A DNA stretch of 64,000 bases from Tragulus kanchil (GCA_022376925.1 JAIOJX010000025.1:99165608-99229607); one strand, 5' to 3'; counted from the stretch's first letter, positions 33,596 through 45,440 are shown. The notes: a model not told the origin generated them from the sequence alone. Numbers and translations are program-made.

Positions 33596-33745
33596 AATCT
33601 TGCATTCAAATCCACTTTAATATGTATGTGTGAAGTTCTAAGTGACCTTGATCAGAAGTAATGTCTTGTGAAACAAACAGGCACACATAGATGATCATAC
33701 AGATCATACATTTGTTTTAAAGCAAATGCCTGAACACCTGCCAAG

Positions 33746-33965
33746 TTCCCCAGGTGGCTTAGTGGGTAAAGAATCTCTTGCAATTCAGGAGTTTCAGGAG
33801 ACCTGGTTTCATTCCCCTGGTGGGGAAGATCCCCTGGACAAGGAAATGGCAACCCATTCTAGTATGCCTGCCTGGAGAATCCCATGGATAGAGGACCTGA
33901 TGGGCTGCAGTCCACAGGGTCACAAAGAGTCGGACACAATTGAAGCCACTGAGCACAGCACGCAC
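33746..33965 (+). mobile_element. Bov-tA SINE
   Basis: 'ccaggtggcttagtgggtaa' (head), 'ggggaagatcccctggacaa' and 'gggtcacaaagagtcggaca' are in the expected order. It is nearly complete. Confidence 0.92.
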
Positions 33966-35084
33966 ATCTGCCACTCAGAACAGAGATGGAACCTTGCCAT
34001 CACACCACACGTGGCCCCTTCTTTCTTTTCCTCTCAGGTAAGCATGTGAACCTGCCTCTTACCCAGCTAGAAAAAATACTATCCTAATTCAGGGTAACCA
34101 CTTCCTTGCTTTTCTTTTCCTTGAAACCTATTCTGAAGGATTTTTGTTATCACTGACTAAGAAAACACAGCTGTATCCAGATGAGGAGCTGGGCTATTCA
34201 GTAGGAAGGTATGCAGGAATGTGCCTCTGTTACATTCTTTGCTGTTCTCACATTGAAGATCAGGAGTCTTGCAATCTGGCTCAGGTGGCCATTTCTCAGG
34301 CTTCGAGTGCCCCTAAGTGGCCATAACAGAAAATACAGCACTTGACAATGCGGGAACTATCCTTCCAGGTGCAGCTAGGCTTTCCTTAGAGCTCCTGGCC
34401 TCGCTCCTTCTGAGTTCTTCATCTTTTTTTTGTTGTTGTTGTTAAACAAGGGTTCTCAATACTTACTACTTACAGAAGGGCATTTGTGCAGTGGTGATAT
34501 TAAGTGGGAAATCGCTGACAGCTGAAGTGGCCATCTGTCCTATTGTCTTCTTAGGACTGTCCTCGTGAACCCTCATCACTGCAGTCCTGCAGTCCTATCC
34601 TTGTGGGACTCGGTGGGGGCTGTGGCCCCAGATGAACTGGCCCTCGGATATGCCTGGATTCTCCTTCCTACTCACAGAGTTTGTGCCTTAGAAACAAGTC
34701 CATTTCCTGTGGTTTTGTTCTGAACTGTCAGGTACTCTAATGACATAGATCGCCTTTTGATTTTTACTTTCTTTTGAAAGTACTTTATGGAGAGCAGACT
34801 GCCTCTGAACATGTGAGTCTGTGGGGATTTACAGTACCTGGGATACATTCAGGAAAGGAAAGATGGCATCCTAAGAATGTTTTTAAGACTTATCCTCAGT
34901 GGGAGTTTTTTGGTTCCTCTGTTTTCACTGTCAGGGCAGAAAGTCTTTTTTCATACTTCTCCATGAGGTCCTACATGCAACCTAAATTTTTTAAAGGTTG
35001 AAAAAATGGGCTCGAATTTAAATTCCTACCCTGTATTTTGAAAGACACAGTCTTCTCTAGTGGAAAATTTGGTTTCTCTCTCTT
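33966..35084. other. Gene-free sequence
   Basis: No repeat is recognised. Open frames are at most 75 codons and match nothing I know. Confidence 0.45.
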
Positions 35085-35620
35085 ATTCAGTCAATATTTA
35101 TGGAGGGACCAAAATTATTGGCATAAATAAGAGAAAAGGTTCCTACTTCTATGACAGATAGTCTATTGGAGAGAACTAGAAGTAATTATTAAATAAGTGA
35201 GTAAATTTTAAAAATAAATGAGATAACTTTAGATGACAGTAGAAGAAAGACTGTCTATATATTTAGAAGAAATATAAAGAAAAAAGGTTTCTATGGTTGG
35301 AGACTGCTTGGAAGAGAGAAGAGTTGTTTTAAATGAAAGCGTCAGGGAAACCTTCTCTGAGAGCAGGACCTTGGAGCTTAGTTGTCAATGCAGAGAGTGA
35401 ATCAAGAACTGGACTGCATTTGAGATAGAGAGACTGAAAATGCAGAATCCCAGTGGCGTAAATGTATTTTGATGCATCTGAGAAACATAAAGGTGATTAG
35501 TGAGAGAAGACAAGAGTAGTAAGAATGAAGTAGGACAGTGAAGAAGGGCCAGGCCCAGCCCCTTTGAGTCATGCGTGGATTTTATTCTGTAAATAGTGGC
35601 CATCACTAGAAATGGTGATA
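35085..35620 (-). mobile_element. L2 LINE 3' region, antisense
   Basis: 'ttattcagtcaatatttatg', 'agggaaaccttctctgagag' and 'aagggccaggcccagcccc', then 'gtggattttattctg', follow the reverse-complement L2 order. Divergence is high and the edges are soft. Confidence 0.6.
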
Positions 35621-37179
35621 ACATTTACCAATTATCTGATGATTCCACTTGTATGTAGACTTTTTAAGATAAACTAACATCAAATTAAATGGAATGTTTA
35701 TGAGTTTTTAAAATTACATCAGCCATAAAATGTTAGTTAGATTACCATGAAGCAGACCCAATCCAAGCAATTGAGGAAGTACAATACCATTCTCAGATTA
35801 ATTTACAGTTTCTCAAAGTTTGTGTTTTTTTCATGTTTCTTCTTCATTTTCCTTACTAATGCGTACTTGATTTGGGGATTTAAATAGTATCTCACAAGCT
35901 ATACTGCTGCAAAGTCACGTGCTTATGCTCAGTTTTATTTGGTCCCAGCAGAAGTACTTGCTATTATGCCCTTGAATTTCTAGGAGGCATATTGTGAGAA
36001 GCGTTGCTACAAGTTATTCTTATATTTATGTAGAGATATTTTTAAGGATGTTATGCACCGTCTCATCATGTGACCTCTCAGGTAGATGTGTCCCCTGCTT
36101 CAGCATCAGGGAAAATGAGTATATTTCTCTTGGAGAGCTGGAATGTTTTGGACCTCAGAAACAAAATGTCTTTCAATACAAAATGAAGTCTCCTCTCTAC
36201 TCGGGACAAGGTTTTCCATGAACGAACAACTCGTAACTTATCCTTCGTCTCAAGTTACTTACTCCATCCATTCGTATCAAACACATTTCTGTAAACTGCC
36301 TAGAATTCTTTCTGCATCAGGTAATAGAGTCTAGAGAAACTCTAAAATTGCTCATCATCTACCCCAGCAACCCCAAGCTTCATTATTTTCAGATTGCTGC
36401 TAACAAGAACTTAGCACTTTCCTTAGGCCTTGAATTTCCTAGATCAGGCTAAAAGTCCACCCCCCCCCCCCACCTCTCTTCACAGCCTTCACCTCCTTCT
36501 CTGTACACTGACATCCACATGCACCTACCCTGGACACCCATACCAGCACAGCCTAACTTGTTCTCCTAGGCCAAGAGACTGTCCAGTGGAAACTCAACCT
36601 TCTGTGTCTTAACAGACTGTGTTGGCTACTAAGAATATGGTAAGTATAATTGCTTAGTCCTAGAAATTTGTTAGGTTGGCAGTCTTGTACCTGACCCGAA
36701 GACTTGGCATTTTTGTCTGTTACATTTTTCTAAGCCCCAGAAAGATGTTAAAGAAGAGACTCTCCTCTAACACCATATCATAATGTCTCCAAGATCATTT
36801 CTTAAACCTTTCCTGTGTACCAAAAACAATAATGCAAAGGGAAGACACTATTTTAATGATATAAAAAGTTGACTTTCTATACTAAGGACATGGATATTTT
36901 TTGTAGGTGAAAAGGCATCATGGCAAGACCAGATTCTCAGAGGTAATTGATGCCTCTATATCTAAAGCAAATATTTGGCTTTTCTAAGACAGAGCAACCA
37001 ACCCAGAGCAGCCTGCCTGGCAGAAGCAGAACGAGAAGGGCAGAACACATCTTTTGTGAAAGTCAGATACATTTCATGCTCCTTAACATCACCTCCAACT
37101 GCAAGCCTTTCACCTCAGTCTGGCTCCTTCGCCAGTGGAAACAAAAAGGGAAAAGTGATTAAAGTTCCCTCAGTAATAG

Positions 37180-37193
37180 ACAGCAGGGGGCAA
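37180..37193 (+). promoter_or_regulatory. Candidate CTCF core motif
   Basis: 'acagcagggggcaa' matches CCASYAGRKGGCRS at 12 of 14 positions, with the strongest positions (AG.GGGC) intact. It lies in unique sequence. Confidence 0.3.
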
Positions 37194-37512
37194 TGGTCTT
37201 GGCATCTTCTACAGAGGCAGAGAGAGTCCTTTAACAAGACTTGTGAGAGTGCTTTGAAGTAAAGAAGTTAAGACTCACAGGACTGGTAGAGGTCTGTCCT
37301 AACAGTTGTTCATTTCCTCCGCTTCGTATGGCTGCTTTGACTTCCTGTAGCAGTGTCACCCTCTTCATTAAAACGTTCCAGATAAAAGGAGGAAAGTGAA
37401 GTCGAGCTCCTAGCTGGGGCCAGGGTTCACCATGCTCTGCTGTGTGAGTAGGAGTGTTCAGAACTTGACTTTTATAAGGCAATCAAAGAGACAGGGATGA
37501 TTACAAAACCCA

Positions 37513-37553
37513 ATGCGCGCACGCGCCCGTGTGTATGTGTGTGTGTGTGTGTA
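37513..37553 (+). repeat. CG/TG alternating tract (Z-DNA-prone)
   Basis: 'atgcgcgcacgcgc' followed by 'ccgtgtgtatg' and a (GT)n run forms about 40 bp of almost continuous purine-pyrimidine alternation, broken only at 'ccc'. It is the densest CpG cluster I noticed in the window. Confidence 0.8.
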
Positions 37554-37992
37554 AAAGACAGAGTGAGAGATTAGGAATGAATGAATAAATACAGGAGAGT
37601 ATTTTTTCTGTGTGTTTAGGTGACCTGGGAGTTTAGATGGCCAGAATTGTCTTTGCCTTGGTCCAGTGAACTGGCTAGACTACTCCTCTCCAGGACCAAA
37701 CCTCTGGACCTTTCTCTCTCAAGAGAAAGGGGAAAAAAAAAAGGTTTGCAATCAGTATTCAGACATTCTTATAACTAATAGGATTAGGGGCGTTACAAAG
37801 GGATTTGAACAAGATAATTAGTTTACTGCTTAGTCGACAGTAGAGCAAGCAAAATCCTTCTGAGAAAAGGCAGACAAAATAGGTCAGAAAATGTGTGGGA
37901 AATGAGGTAAGACCTCTCCGCGAGGACCCTGAGCAACTTGAATGTTATGAAAGGACCCCAGAGCCTTCATTCACTGCTGTGGACTGTTTGCC

Positions 37993-38013
37993 TTTTTTTT
38001 TTTTTTTTTTTTT
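37993..38013 (+). repeat. Poly-T tract (21 nt)
   Basis: An uninterrupted T run. No SINE or LINE body is recognisable next to it. Confidence 0.85.
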
Positions 38014-38160
38014 CTCAACTTGGGCCACCAGAGGTGTGAAGAGAAGTGACTTACTCAATGTTAGAGTTAATGGCTATTGTTCCTGGACCCAGAGTATTGT
38101 GTTCCAAGTGCACAAATACTGCCTTTGGAAGGTTTCTCACAATGTATGTAAAGGAAATAT

Positions 38161-38262
38161 TTGTGTGATGGGAGGGATATCCATATGACTAATCTAGGAT
38201 CATTCATATCTGTAAACAACAAAACTCTGTAAAAGTAACAAGTAAAATAAAAATTAAAAAAT
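38161..38262 (+). mobile_element. L1 3' UTR tail, about 100 bp
   Basis: 'catatgactaatctaggatc', 'aacaacaaaactctgtaaaa' and 'aagtaaaataaaaatt' match the 3' terminus of the sense L1 at 27720-27800. It is a severely 5'-truncated member of the same L1 family. Confidence 0.8.
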
Positions 38263-38807
38263 ATATATCTGAAGAGTTCTTCTCAGGCATTTTACAGGCT
38301 GGAAAATAATTATACAACTAGGAGAACTTTTAAAAAGTCCCTGATATTCTTGAAGAGATTTAATTGCAAAATAAAAGTATTGTGAATAGAAATGTGAAAG
38401 TGTATGTTCTGTGCTTCATTAAAATGCTTACTTCAGTGTTTGTGCTCTACTATGGACAGTATTCATTGTGGTAAAATATATTTAAAAAGAGAACCATTAG
38501 AATTTTTTTAATTACAAAAAGTACATTTTTATCTTTTTTAACCATGTTGTAGTCTCTCTCTTCTTTCCCTCAACTTAACAATCTATATACCAACTATACT
38601 ATTACTGTCTATAAATTAAAGAATACTTTCCAAATAATAATAGGAAAAAAGTCTTCAGAGTATCTATGACTGTGGACACCATAAACTTTATTAAACTAGC
38701 TTCTGAATCTTATAGCAACCGCCAGTCAGATCAGAATCATCACTAGTTGCTAGAAAGGCTTTTGGCCTGGCTTTGGCAGAGCCTTCACTTAAGCCTTGAG
38801 ATGGTTG
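38263..38807. other. Gene-free AT-rich sequence
   Basis: No repeat or coding region is recognised. Confidence 0.45.
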
Positions 38808-38943
38808 AATGGCATCACCAACTCAATGGACATGAGTCTGAGCAAGCTCTGGGAGATGGTGAAGGACAGGGAAGCCTGGCATGCTGCAGTTTGTGGGGTT
38901 GTGAAGAGTTGGACACAACTGAGTGACTGAACTGAACTGAACT
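38808..38943 (+). mobile_element. Bov-B 3' end / Bov-A unit
   Basis: 'gatggttgaatggcatcacc', 'gtctgagcaagctctgggag' and 'gttggacacaactgagtgac' match the Bov-B LINE 3' end, and it ends in an 'actga' repeat. Bov-A SINE units derive from the same sequence, so Bov-A2 is an alternative. Confidence 0.88.
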
Positions 38944-39552
38944 CACTTCAGACCAGAAGAGGAAACAGCAGGCATTTCTGTTTAATGAACTGTCCAGTGG
39001 CTCCACAAAAGTGGAACTTTGCTTATTTATCAAGAGGGAATGAAGGCTAATTGACAAAGGAACTCAATGGACAAGGAAAGGAATAAAACCCTCACTAATG
39101 CCACCTTGTTAAAATATGACACAAAAATCCTTTTAAATAAAGAAGCTCAAATGGGTGTTTTTATATTCCTGGAGTTTGGCTTATTTATATTCCTTTTTCC
39201 TGTTTATACAAAATGCATTGTGTATTCTTCTCATGCCACAGTAAAACTGGCATGCTATTTCCCTCTCTCAGTGTTTAAAGCTGCTTTTTGCCATTTTATC
39301 CTCAGTCCTTGGTTTAGTTTTAGGATGCAACATGACATTAATCTCCTAGAAAAAAAGAGTGGTAATGCAGGCCCATGTTGTATGGTTTAGCACGATTCTC
39401 TCCGATCAAGGATACACAACAGTCTCTTTTAACTCCAGCTCACCCAGCAGAAGGTGTGCCTTCATTTTAATTTATCTGTAGTTTATTTGTCTTTCTAATG
39501 TATTCAAAAATTCTTTGAACACTATAATGCATTTTAAATGATTAGTGTGTGT

Positions 39553-40096
39553 GTACATGCTTAGTCACTCAGTTGTGTCTAACTCTTTGCAGTGCCATGG
39601 ACTGCAGCCCCTCTGTCCATGGGATTCTCCAGGCAAGATTATTGGAGTGGGTTGCCATGCCCTCCTCCAGGGATTTTCCCAACCCAGGGACTGAACCCAG
39701 ATATCCCCCATCAGAGGCAGATTCTTTTGTCTGGACCACCAGAGGAGGCCAAGAATACCAGAGTGGGTAGCCTGGCCTTCTCTGGGGATCTTCCCAACCC
39801 AGGGATCAGGCCAGAGATTCTTTTTTAAAAAAAAATTTTTGGCCACTTTTATTGGTCTTTCATTTATTTCCATCTTTGTTCTTTGGTCTGTGTGGGCCTC
39901 CCATTGCAGTGGCCTCTCCTGTAGCTAAGCACCAGCTCTGGGCACATGCACCCCAGAGCACTGGCTCGCAATTGGACAGACCAGTCCAGCCACTCCGCTG
40001 CATGTGGGATCTTCCCGTGCCAGGGATCAAACTGGTGCCCCTTGCAGTGCAAGGCAGACTCTTTACCCACTGGACCTAGGGAAGCCTGCAGGTGGA
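39553..40096 (-). mobile_element. Bov-tA pair interrupted by a CHR SINE; copy at 40639-41198
   Basis: A Bov-tA runs from 39553 to about 39748 ('caggcaagattattggagtg', 'cccagggactgaacccag'). A second Bov-tA part runs 39750-39822 ('ggggatcttcccaacccagg'), is cut, and resumes after the CHR with 'gcaggtggaatctttaccag'. The full end ('gagctacc') is seen only in the second copy at about 41205. Confidence 0.8.
39826..40088 (-). mobile_element. CHR-type SINE, antisense; copy at 40912-41176
   Basis: 'ggccacttttattggtcttt' (tail), 'tgtgggcctcccattgcagt', 'agcaccagctctgggcacat' and 'cttgcagtgcaaggcagac' (head side) in order. Its tail preserves the subfamily's 3' signature well. Confidence 0.9.
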
Positions 40097-41489
40097 ATCT
40101 TTACCAGCTTATTTATCAAGAGGGAATGAAGGCTAATTGACAAAGGAACTCAATGGACAAGGAAAGGAATAAAACCCTCACTAATGCCACCTTGTTAAAA
40201 TATGACACAAAAATCCTTTTAAATAAAGAAGCTCAAATGGGTGTTTTTATATTCCTGGAGTTTGGCTTATTTATATTCCTTTTTCCTGTTTATACAAAAT
40301 GCATTGTGTATTCTTCTCATGCCACAGTAAAACTGGCATGCTATTTCCCTCTCTCAGTGTTTAAAGCTGCTTTTTGCCATTTTATCCTCAGTCCTTGGTT
40401 TAGTTTTAGGATGCAACATGACATTAATCTCCTAGAAAAAAAGAGTGGTAATGCAGGCCCATGTTGTATGGTTTAGCACGATTCTCTCCGATCAAGGATA
40501 CACAACAGTCTCTTTTAACTCCAGCTCACCCAGCAGAAGGTGTGCCTTCATTTTAATTTATCTGTAGTTTATTTGTCTTTCTAATGTATTCAAAAATTCT
40601 TTGAACACTATAATGCATTTTAAATGATTAGTGTGTGTGTACATGCTTAGTCACTCAGTTGTGTCTAACTCTTTGCAGTGCCATGGACTGCAGCCCCTCT
40701 GTCCATGGGATTCTCCAGGCAAGATTATTGGAGTGGGTTGCCATGCCCTCCTCCAGGGGATTTTCCCAACCCAGGGACTGAACCCAGATATCCCCCATCA
40801 GAGGCAGATTCTTTTGTCTGGACCACCAGAGGAGGCCAAGAATACCAGAGTGGGTAGCCTGGCCTTCTCTGGGGATCTTCCCAACCCAGGGATCAGGCCA
40901 GAGATTCTTTTTTAAAAAAAAATTTTTGGCCACTTTTATTGGTCTTTCATTTATTTCCATCTTTGTTCTTTGGTCTGTGTGGGCCTCCCATTGCAGTGGC
41001 CTCTCCTGTAGCTAAGCACCAGCTCTGGGCACATGCACCCCAGAGCACTGGCTCGCAATTGGACAGACCAGTCCAGCCACTCCGCTGCATGTGGGATCTT
41101 CCCGTGCCAGGGATCAAACTGGTGCCCCTTGCAGTGCAAGGCAGACTCTTTACCCACTGGACCACTAGGGAAGCCTGCAGGTGGAATCTTTACCAGCTGA
41201 GCTACCTCATCTTTAATTACTGTGAGTGATACAGGTGTGGAGGGTAAAGTTCCTGAATAACTAATTCTGACCAAAAATCATTATAATAGATAGCTTCAGA
41301 CTAGTTCTCTTAAACTTCATTTGGTAAGGGTATCAAATACCTATCTAAAATTTAAATTTAACTAAAAGAATTATAAACTTTCTTGTGTATACTACTCTGT
41401 GTTTTGAACTTGGAGAAATACCAGCATGAAAAATAACAGGATTCCTGAACTCCAGAGAATGTCCATCTGGAAATGGCAGATTATTTTTG

Positions 41490-41935
41490 TTGTTGTTGTG
41501 GTTCAGTCACTAAGTCATGTGTGACTCTGTGACCCGTGGACTGCAGCACATCAGGCTCCTCTGTCCTTCCTGAGTGTGCTAAAATAAGTGCCCTTTAAGT
41601 CAGTGGTGCTATCCAACCATCTCATCCTCTGTCGTCCTCTTTTCCTCCTGCCTTTGGTCTTTCCCAGCATCAAGGTCTTTTCTAAGAAGTTGGCTCTTTC
41701 CATCAGCTGCCAAAGTCTGGGAGCTTCAGCATCAGTCCTTCCAATGAATATTCAGGGTTGGTTTCTTCTAGAATTGACTGGTTTGATCTCCTTGTTGTCC
41801 AAGGAGCTCTCAAGAGTCTTCTCCGGAACCACAACGTAAAGCATCAATTCTTCGGCCCTCAGCCTTCTTTATGGTCCAGCTCTTATATCCATACATGACT
41901 ACTGGAAAAGCAGCAGCTTTGATTATACATACCTT
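41490..41935 (-). mobile_element. Bov-B LINE 3' fragment, antisense
   Basis: The segment from 'ttgtggttcagtcactaagt' through 'catctcatcctctgtcgtcc', 'gttggctctttccatcagct' and 'ttccaatgaatattcagggt' to 'ggtccagctcttatatccat' follows reverse-complement Bov-B. It includes the end of the reverse-transcriptase frame, which is broken here. Bov-B reached ruminants by horizontal transfer (established knowledge). Confidence 0.92.
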
Positions 41936-43143
41936 TGATACTTACTCTGAAAAGAATGACACAGAGAAGATTGGAATGCAGGCAGAGAGACAGGAGGAAG
42001 TGGAATGGGACAGGGAGGACAGGGATGGTTCTTACAGATAGTAGGATTGAAGATCAGTGGACTTCATCACTAAAATAAGAAGAGAGACATGCAGCTAGGA
42101 GTGATTGGGAAATGGTGAGGAGTAGAGAGAGTGAAAACATGTTCAGTGAATGGTTGGACTGGATCATGGATGTATGGAGTCTGGAGGGATATAAGTGAAA
42201 ACACAGGATGGAATAATTAAAGGACACATCAGGATGTTATTCTGTTTGTATTAGAGAACCACTTACAGATTTGGAGAAAGAAGGGATTTCATGAGGTCCA
42301 CGTTATGAAAAAAAAAAGGTGGCACATCTATCCAATGATTTGGCTGAGGAGTAGTGATTTAAAGAAGTAAATTTGTACTTTAAAACCTGTTTAGGAAGTT
42401 AATATAGGTTAGATGAAAAGGGCTCTAAGGCCTGACAGAGTAATGATGATAGAAATGGAAAGAAGGTTACAGATGGAAGGAACAACTTGAAGTTACCTAA
42501 ATTATAAAAATTAAGAACTTACCTTGTATAGAATTTTGTCTCCCACATATTTGTTTACCATAGCAAAATGAACATATTCTCGTGTTATTAATTATTCTTA
42601 GAATTGTTAACTATATTATTGTCTCATTGGATGAACTATAATTTATATATCTTTCCATATATTATCATCTCATTTTAAGCATTCAAATCATAAAAGTCCT
42701 TCTGAATTTAGAGACTTCAGAACAACCATATTGCAAGGTAAAGTATTAAGTACTCAAACAAAATGATCCCTCCACAGGAAATGTCCAGAAGTTTTCCAGA
42801 GTCGTGCCACCTCGTAAACAATCTAAGTAACAACTGTGTGATGGCTAAGGCAATCAGTACTTCAGTACATGTACCTGTCCTTCCGGCCATCATGTTTCCA
42901 TCCTAACAACCCTTCTTATGGAAAACCTGCATTCCTCTCAGGTGAAGCTCACCAAGTCACATTTTTAAGGGAATTTTCTAGATTTTAGGATATTGTGAGC
43001 CTTAAGAGCATTATATATAAAATTCGAAAGCCTCTAATTCAATATTGAGAGTGCCTTGTTACTGGGAAATTTTGTACTCCTTTTCTGAATGTTTGTTTTC
43101 TGATTTAATCAACATGGAACATCAGATTAATTCAAATCATTTG
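41936..43143. other. Gene-free sequence, purine-rich at its left end
   Basis: 41940-42140 is A/G-rich. Parts of 42000-42490 may be decayed antisense L2 but could not be aligned with confidence. No coding region is seen. Confidence 0.4.
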
Positions 43144-43151
43144 TTTAGATG

Positions 43152-43365
43152 AGGGATACACAACCTATAGCCTGCACGACAAATCTTGCCCTTTGCCAGG
43201 TTTTATAAATAGTTTAATTGGCCCACAGCCACACCCACTGTGTGATATATAGTCTGTGGCTACTCTCTTGCTGTAATCATGGAAATGCAAAGGAGACTGT
43301 ATGGCTTGCACAGCCTAAAATATTTACTATCTGGCCCATTACAGAATAAGTTAGTTGACCTTTGC
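43152..43365 (-). mobile_element. hAT-Charlie non-autonomous transposon (MER3-like)
   Basis: Reverse-complement order of 'gggccagatagtaaatattt' and 'ccatacagtctcctttg', with the left 'gaggg' end matching the 'cccctg'-type terminus. A perfect 8-bp target duplication 'tttagatg' (43144-43151 and 43366-43373) fits the hAT superfamily. The exact family name is from memory. Confidence 0.75.
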
Positions 43366-43639
43366 TTTAGATGCAAAATGACTGTGTTGCACTCAGTTGC
43401 TATGATCAGCAGTACTTAAAATGTTGAAAAACAGCTTTGTAAAAAGGGGCAAAGTAAAAAAATATTAGAATGTAAAAGGCTGGCTATTAAATCACCTTAG
43501 GGTTAGCTACAAGGAATAATGAGATAACATATGTAAGGCATTTAGAAAATTTTCTGTAATGAAGTAAGCCCTTAATAAACTTAGCATTTTTTGTCAAATT
43601 CATTTACTAATTTCCTTCAGTTTCTTGAATTTAAATTGT

Positions 43640-44565
43640 GTAAGGGCTCCCATATTTATATCTCTAGCCAGTCTCAGATCTCCAAAATTTAGACTCATGT
43701 CACATTGCTTATGGTCTACCTACATTTGGATGTCTGATGGGCAGACTCTTCATCTCTGTAAGCCTCTTTTGCTTACTTTCTTTCCTCATTAATAGCATCT
43801 TCTCCTTGCTCATACCAGACAACCAAGGTCATCCTTGACTTCCTCTTGCACATATCTTCCATATTCAGCCCTACAGCAAACCCTGTTAGCGCTACATTAA
43901 AAATATGCCCGACCTCTTACCACTGCCCTCATCTCTACTACCTAATCCAGGCTGCCTACACCACTCGCTCAGTTATCAGAATAACCTCTTAACCGGTTCT
44001 TCAGTTTCCACAGTAAGACCTTACCTATGATTGTCCAAACAGCAGCCTGAGGGATCCTGTTAAAACCAAAGGTAGAGCATATCATTTCCTCTGCAATGGC
44101 CCGCGCTGCAGTGGCCTCCAGGAAGCGTTGTGGCTCCGTCCTAGGGCTATGCATCCCAACCCATCATCTTCACTCACAGACTCTTCTAGACGCCCTCTCC
44201 TACAGCTCTCACTCTGCTCTCTCGCTCTGCTCTGCTCAGCTATGCTCAGCAACATTGTCACCTTGCTGTTACCACAGTGTTTCAGGAATATTTCCACCAC
44301 AGGCCTTTTGCACTTGCTGATTTCTCTGCTTGGTGCATTCTCTCCCCAGATAGCCACATAGCTTATTAGTTCCCTCATATTCTTTATATATATATTTTCT
44401 CATATTTTATGCATTCAACCTTTACTTCATATTTTCCTTCCTTGCTCTTTTTTCCTCTAGAGTTTCTTACTATCTGTCACACTGTATTGTTTACTTATTT
44501 GCTATCTGTCTTCTTTCTGTAGTATGTTAGCTCTTTGAGCACTGTCCTATCTATGAGCAGCTATT
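43640..44565 (+). mobile_element. L2 LINE, long 3' segment with ORF remnant
   Basis: About 0.9 kb in sense. It shows the ORF-end blocks 'catccttgacttcctcttgc', 'cctcatctctactacctaat' and 'aaacagcagcctgagggatc', then 'cacaggccttttgcacttgc' and the 3' UTR ending 'tagtatgttagctctttgag'. It is the longest L2 copy in the window. Frames are broken throughout. Confidence 0.8.
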
Positions 44566-44567
44566 GT

Positions 44568-44792
44568 GCCATGCTATGCTCCATCGCTTTGGTTGTGTCT
44601 GATTCTTTGAGACTCTATGGAACATAGCCTTCCAGGCTCCTCTATCTACGGGATTCTCCAGGGAAGAATACTGGAGTGGGTTGCCATATCCCCATCTAGG
44701 GGATCTTCCCAGCCTTGGGATCAAACCCACGTCTCCTGCATCTTCTGCATTGCAGGCAGTTTCTTTCCCTACTGATCTACCTGGGAAGCCCA
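44568..44792 (-). mobile_element. Bov-tA SINE, antisense
   Basis: 'gaagaatactggagtgggtt', 'aggggatcttcccagccttg' and 'tgcattgcaggcagtttctt', ending 'ctacctgggaagccc' (tRNA head). It sits at the end of the L2 element. Confidence 0.92.
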
Positions 44793-45002
44793 TTGACAGC
44801 TCTTGCCCATCAGGGCTCTGCACACAAAATGTACTTCCCTTATATTTGTGAAATGGATTGTTATTTTCCTCATCATTTTCAAGGCTAACATTTACTGTGT
44901 AATTATGTGTTAGGTGCAGTGCCAAGATATTATTTCTATCTTATGGATGGATGAGGCTCACAGAGGCTAAAATGACTTGTTTGAGGCCAGGGTATTAGTC
45001 TG

Positions 45003-45440
45003 TTTGAGCGGCTGTAACAAAGGATGACAGACTGGGTGACTTAAGCTGCAAAAATGTGTTTTCCTCCAGTTCTGGAGGCCTGAATTCAGAGGTGTCAGCA
45101 GGGCTGGTTTATTCTGAGATCTTTGAGGGGGGATCAGTTCTGTGCCTCACCCCTAATTTCTGGTGCTGGTAATCCCTAATATTCCCTGGCTTCTGGAAGA
45201 ATCATCCCATCTCTACCCTTTCTGTGTGACATTCTCCTTTTGTGTGTACCTGTCTTGATGTCCAAATTCATCGTTTTTGTAAAGACTGCAGCCATATTGA
45301 ATTAAGACCCATTATAATGACCTGATATTTAGATGATTACCTCTTCAAAAACCCTGTCCCTGAATAAGGGCTCATTCTGAGGTCCTGAGGGTTAGGATTT
45401 AAATAAGAATTTGAGAGGAACACTGTTCAATCCACAATGG
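45003..45440 (-). mobile_element. MLT1-type MaLR LTR, antisense
   Basis: Reverse-complement MLT1: 'gtctgtttgagcggctgtaa', 'gactgggtgacttaagctgc', 'ccagttctggaggcctgaat' and 'gtcagcagggctggtt' to the left. 'ttgagaggaacactgttcaa' and 'tccacaatgg' are at the right end. A solo LTR with no coding part. Confidence 0.82.

Larger units (their letters stand above)
35621..37992. other. Gene-free, mostly unique sequence
   Basis: It contains an 11-nt C run near 36462, a CTCF-like motif at 37180 and an alternating purine-pyrimidine tract at 37513. No repeat family dominates. The open frames (60-95 codons) have no recognisable product. Confidence 0.5.
39021..41198 (+). repeat. Tandem duplication TD9 (period about 1086 bp)
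   Basis: Copy 1 is 39021-40106 and copy 2 40107-41198. Edges share 'gct'. Differences are one G in a G run (near 39668/40756) and a missing 'ac' close to the join ('ggacctaggg' in copy 1, 'ggaccactaggg' in copy 2). The same 107-codon open frame therefore appears twice (39067 and 40153) and is not recognised as a gene. Confidence 0.97.

Noticed and set aside
39067..39390. A 107-codon plus-strand frame present twice with identical sequence (39067 and 40153)
   Set aside because: The duplication is TD9, so identity does not indicate selection. The product has no recognisable domain.
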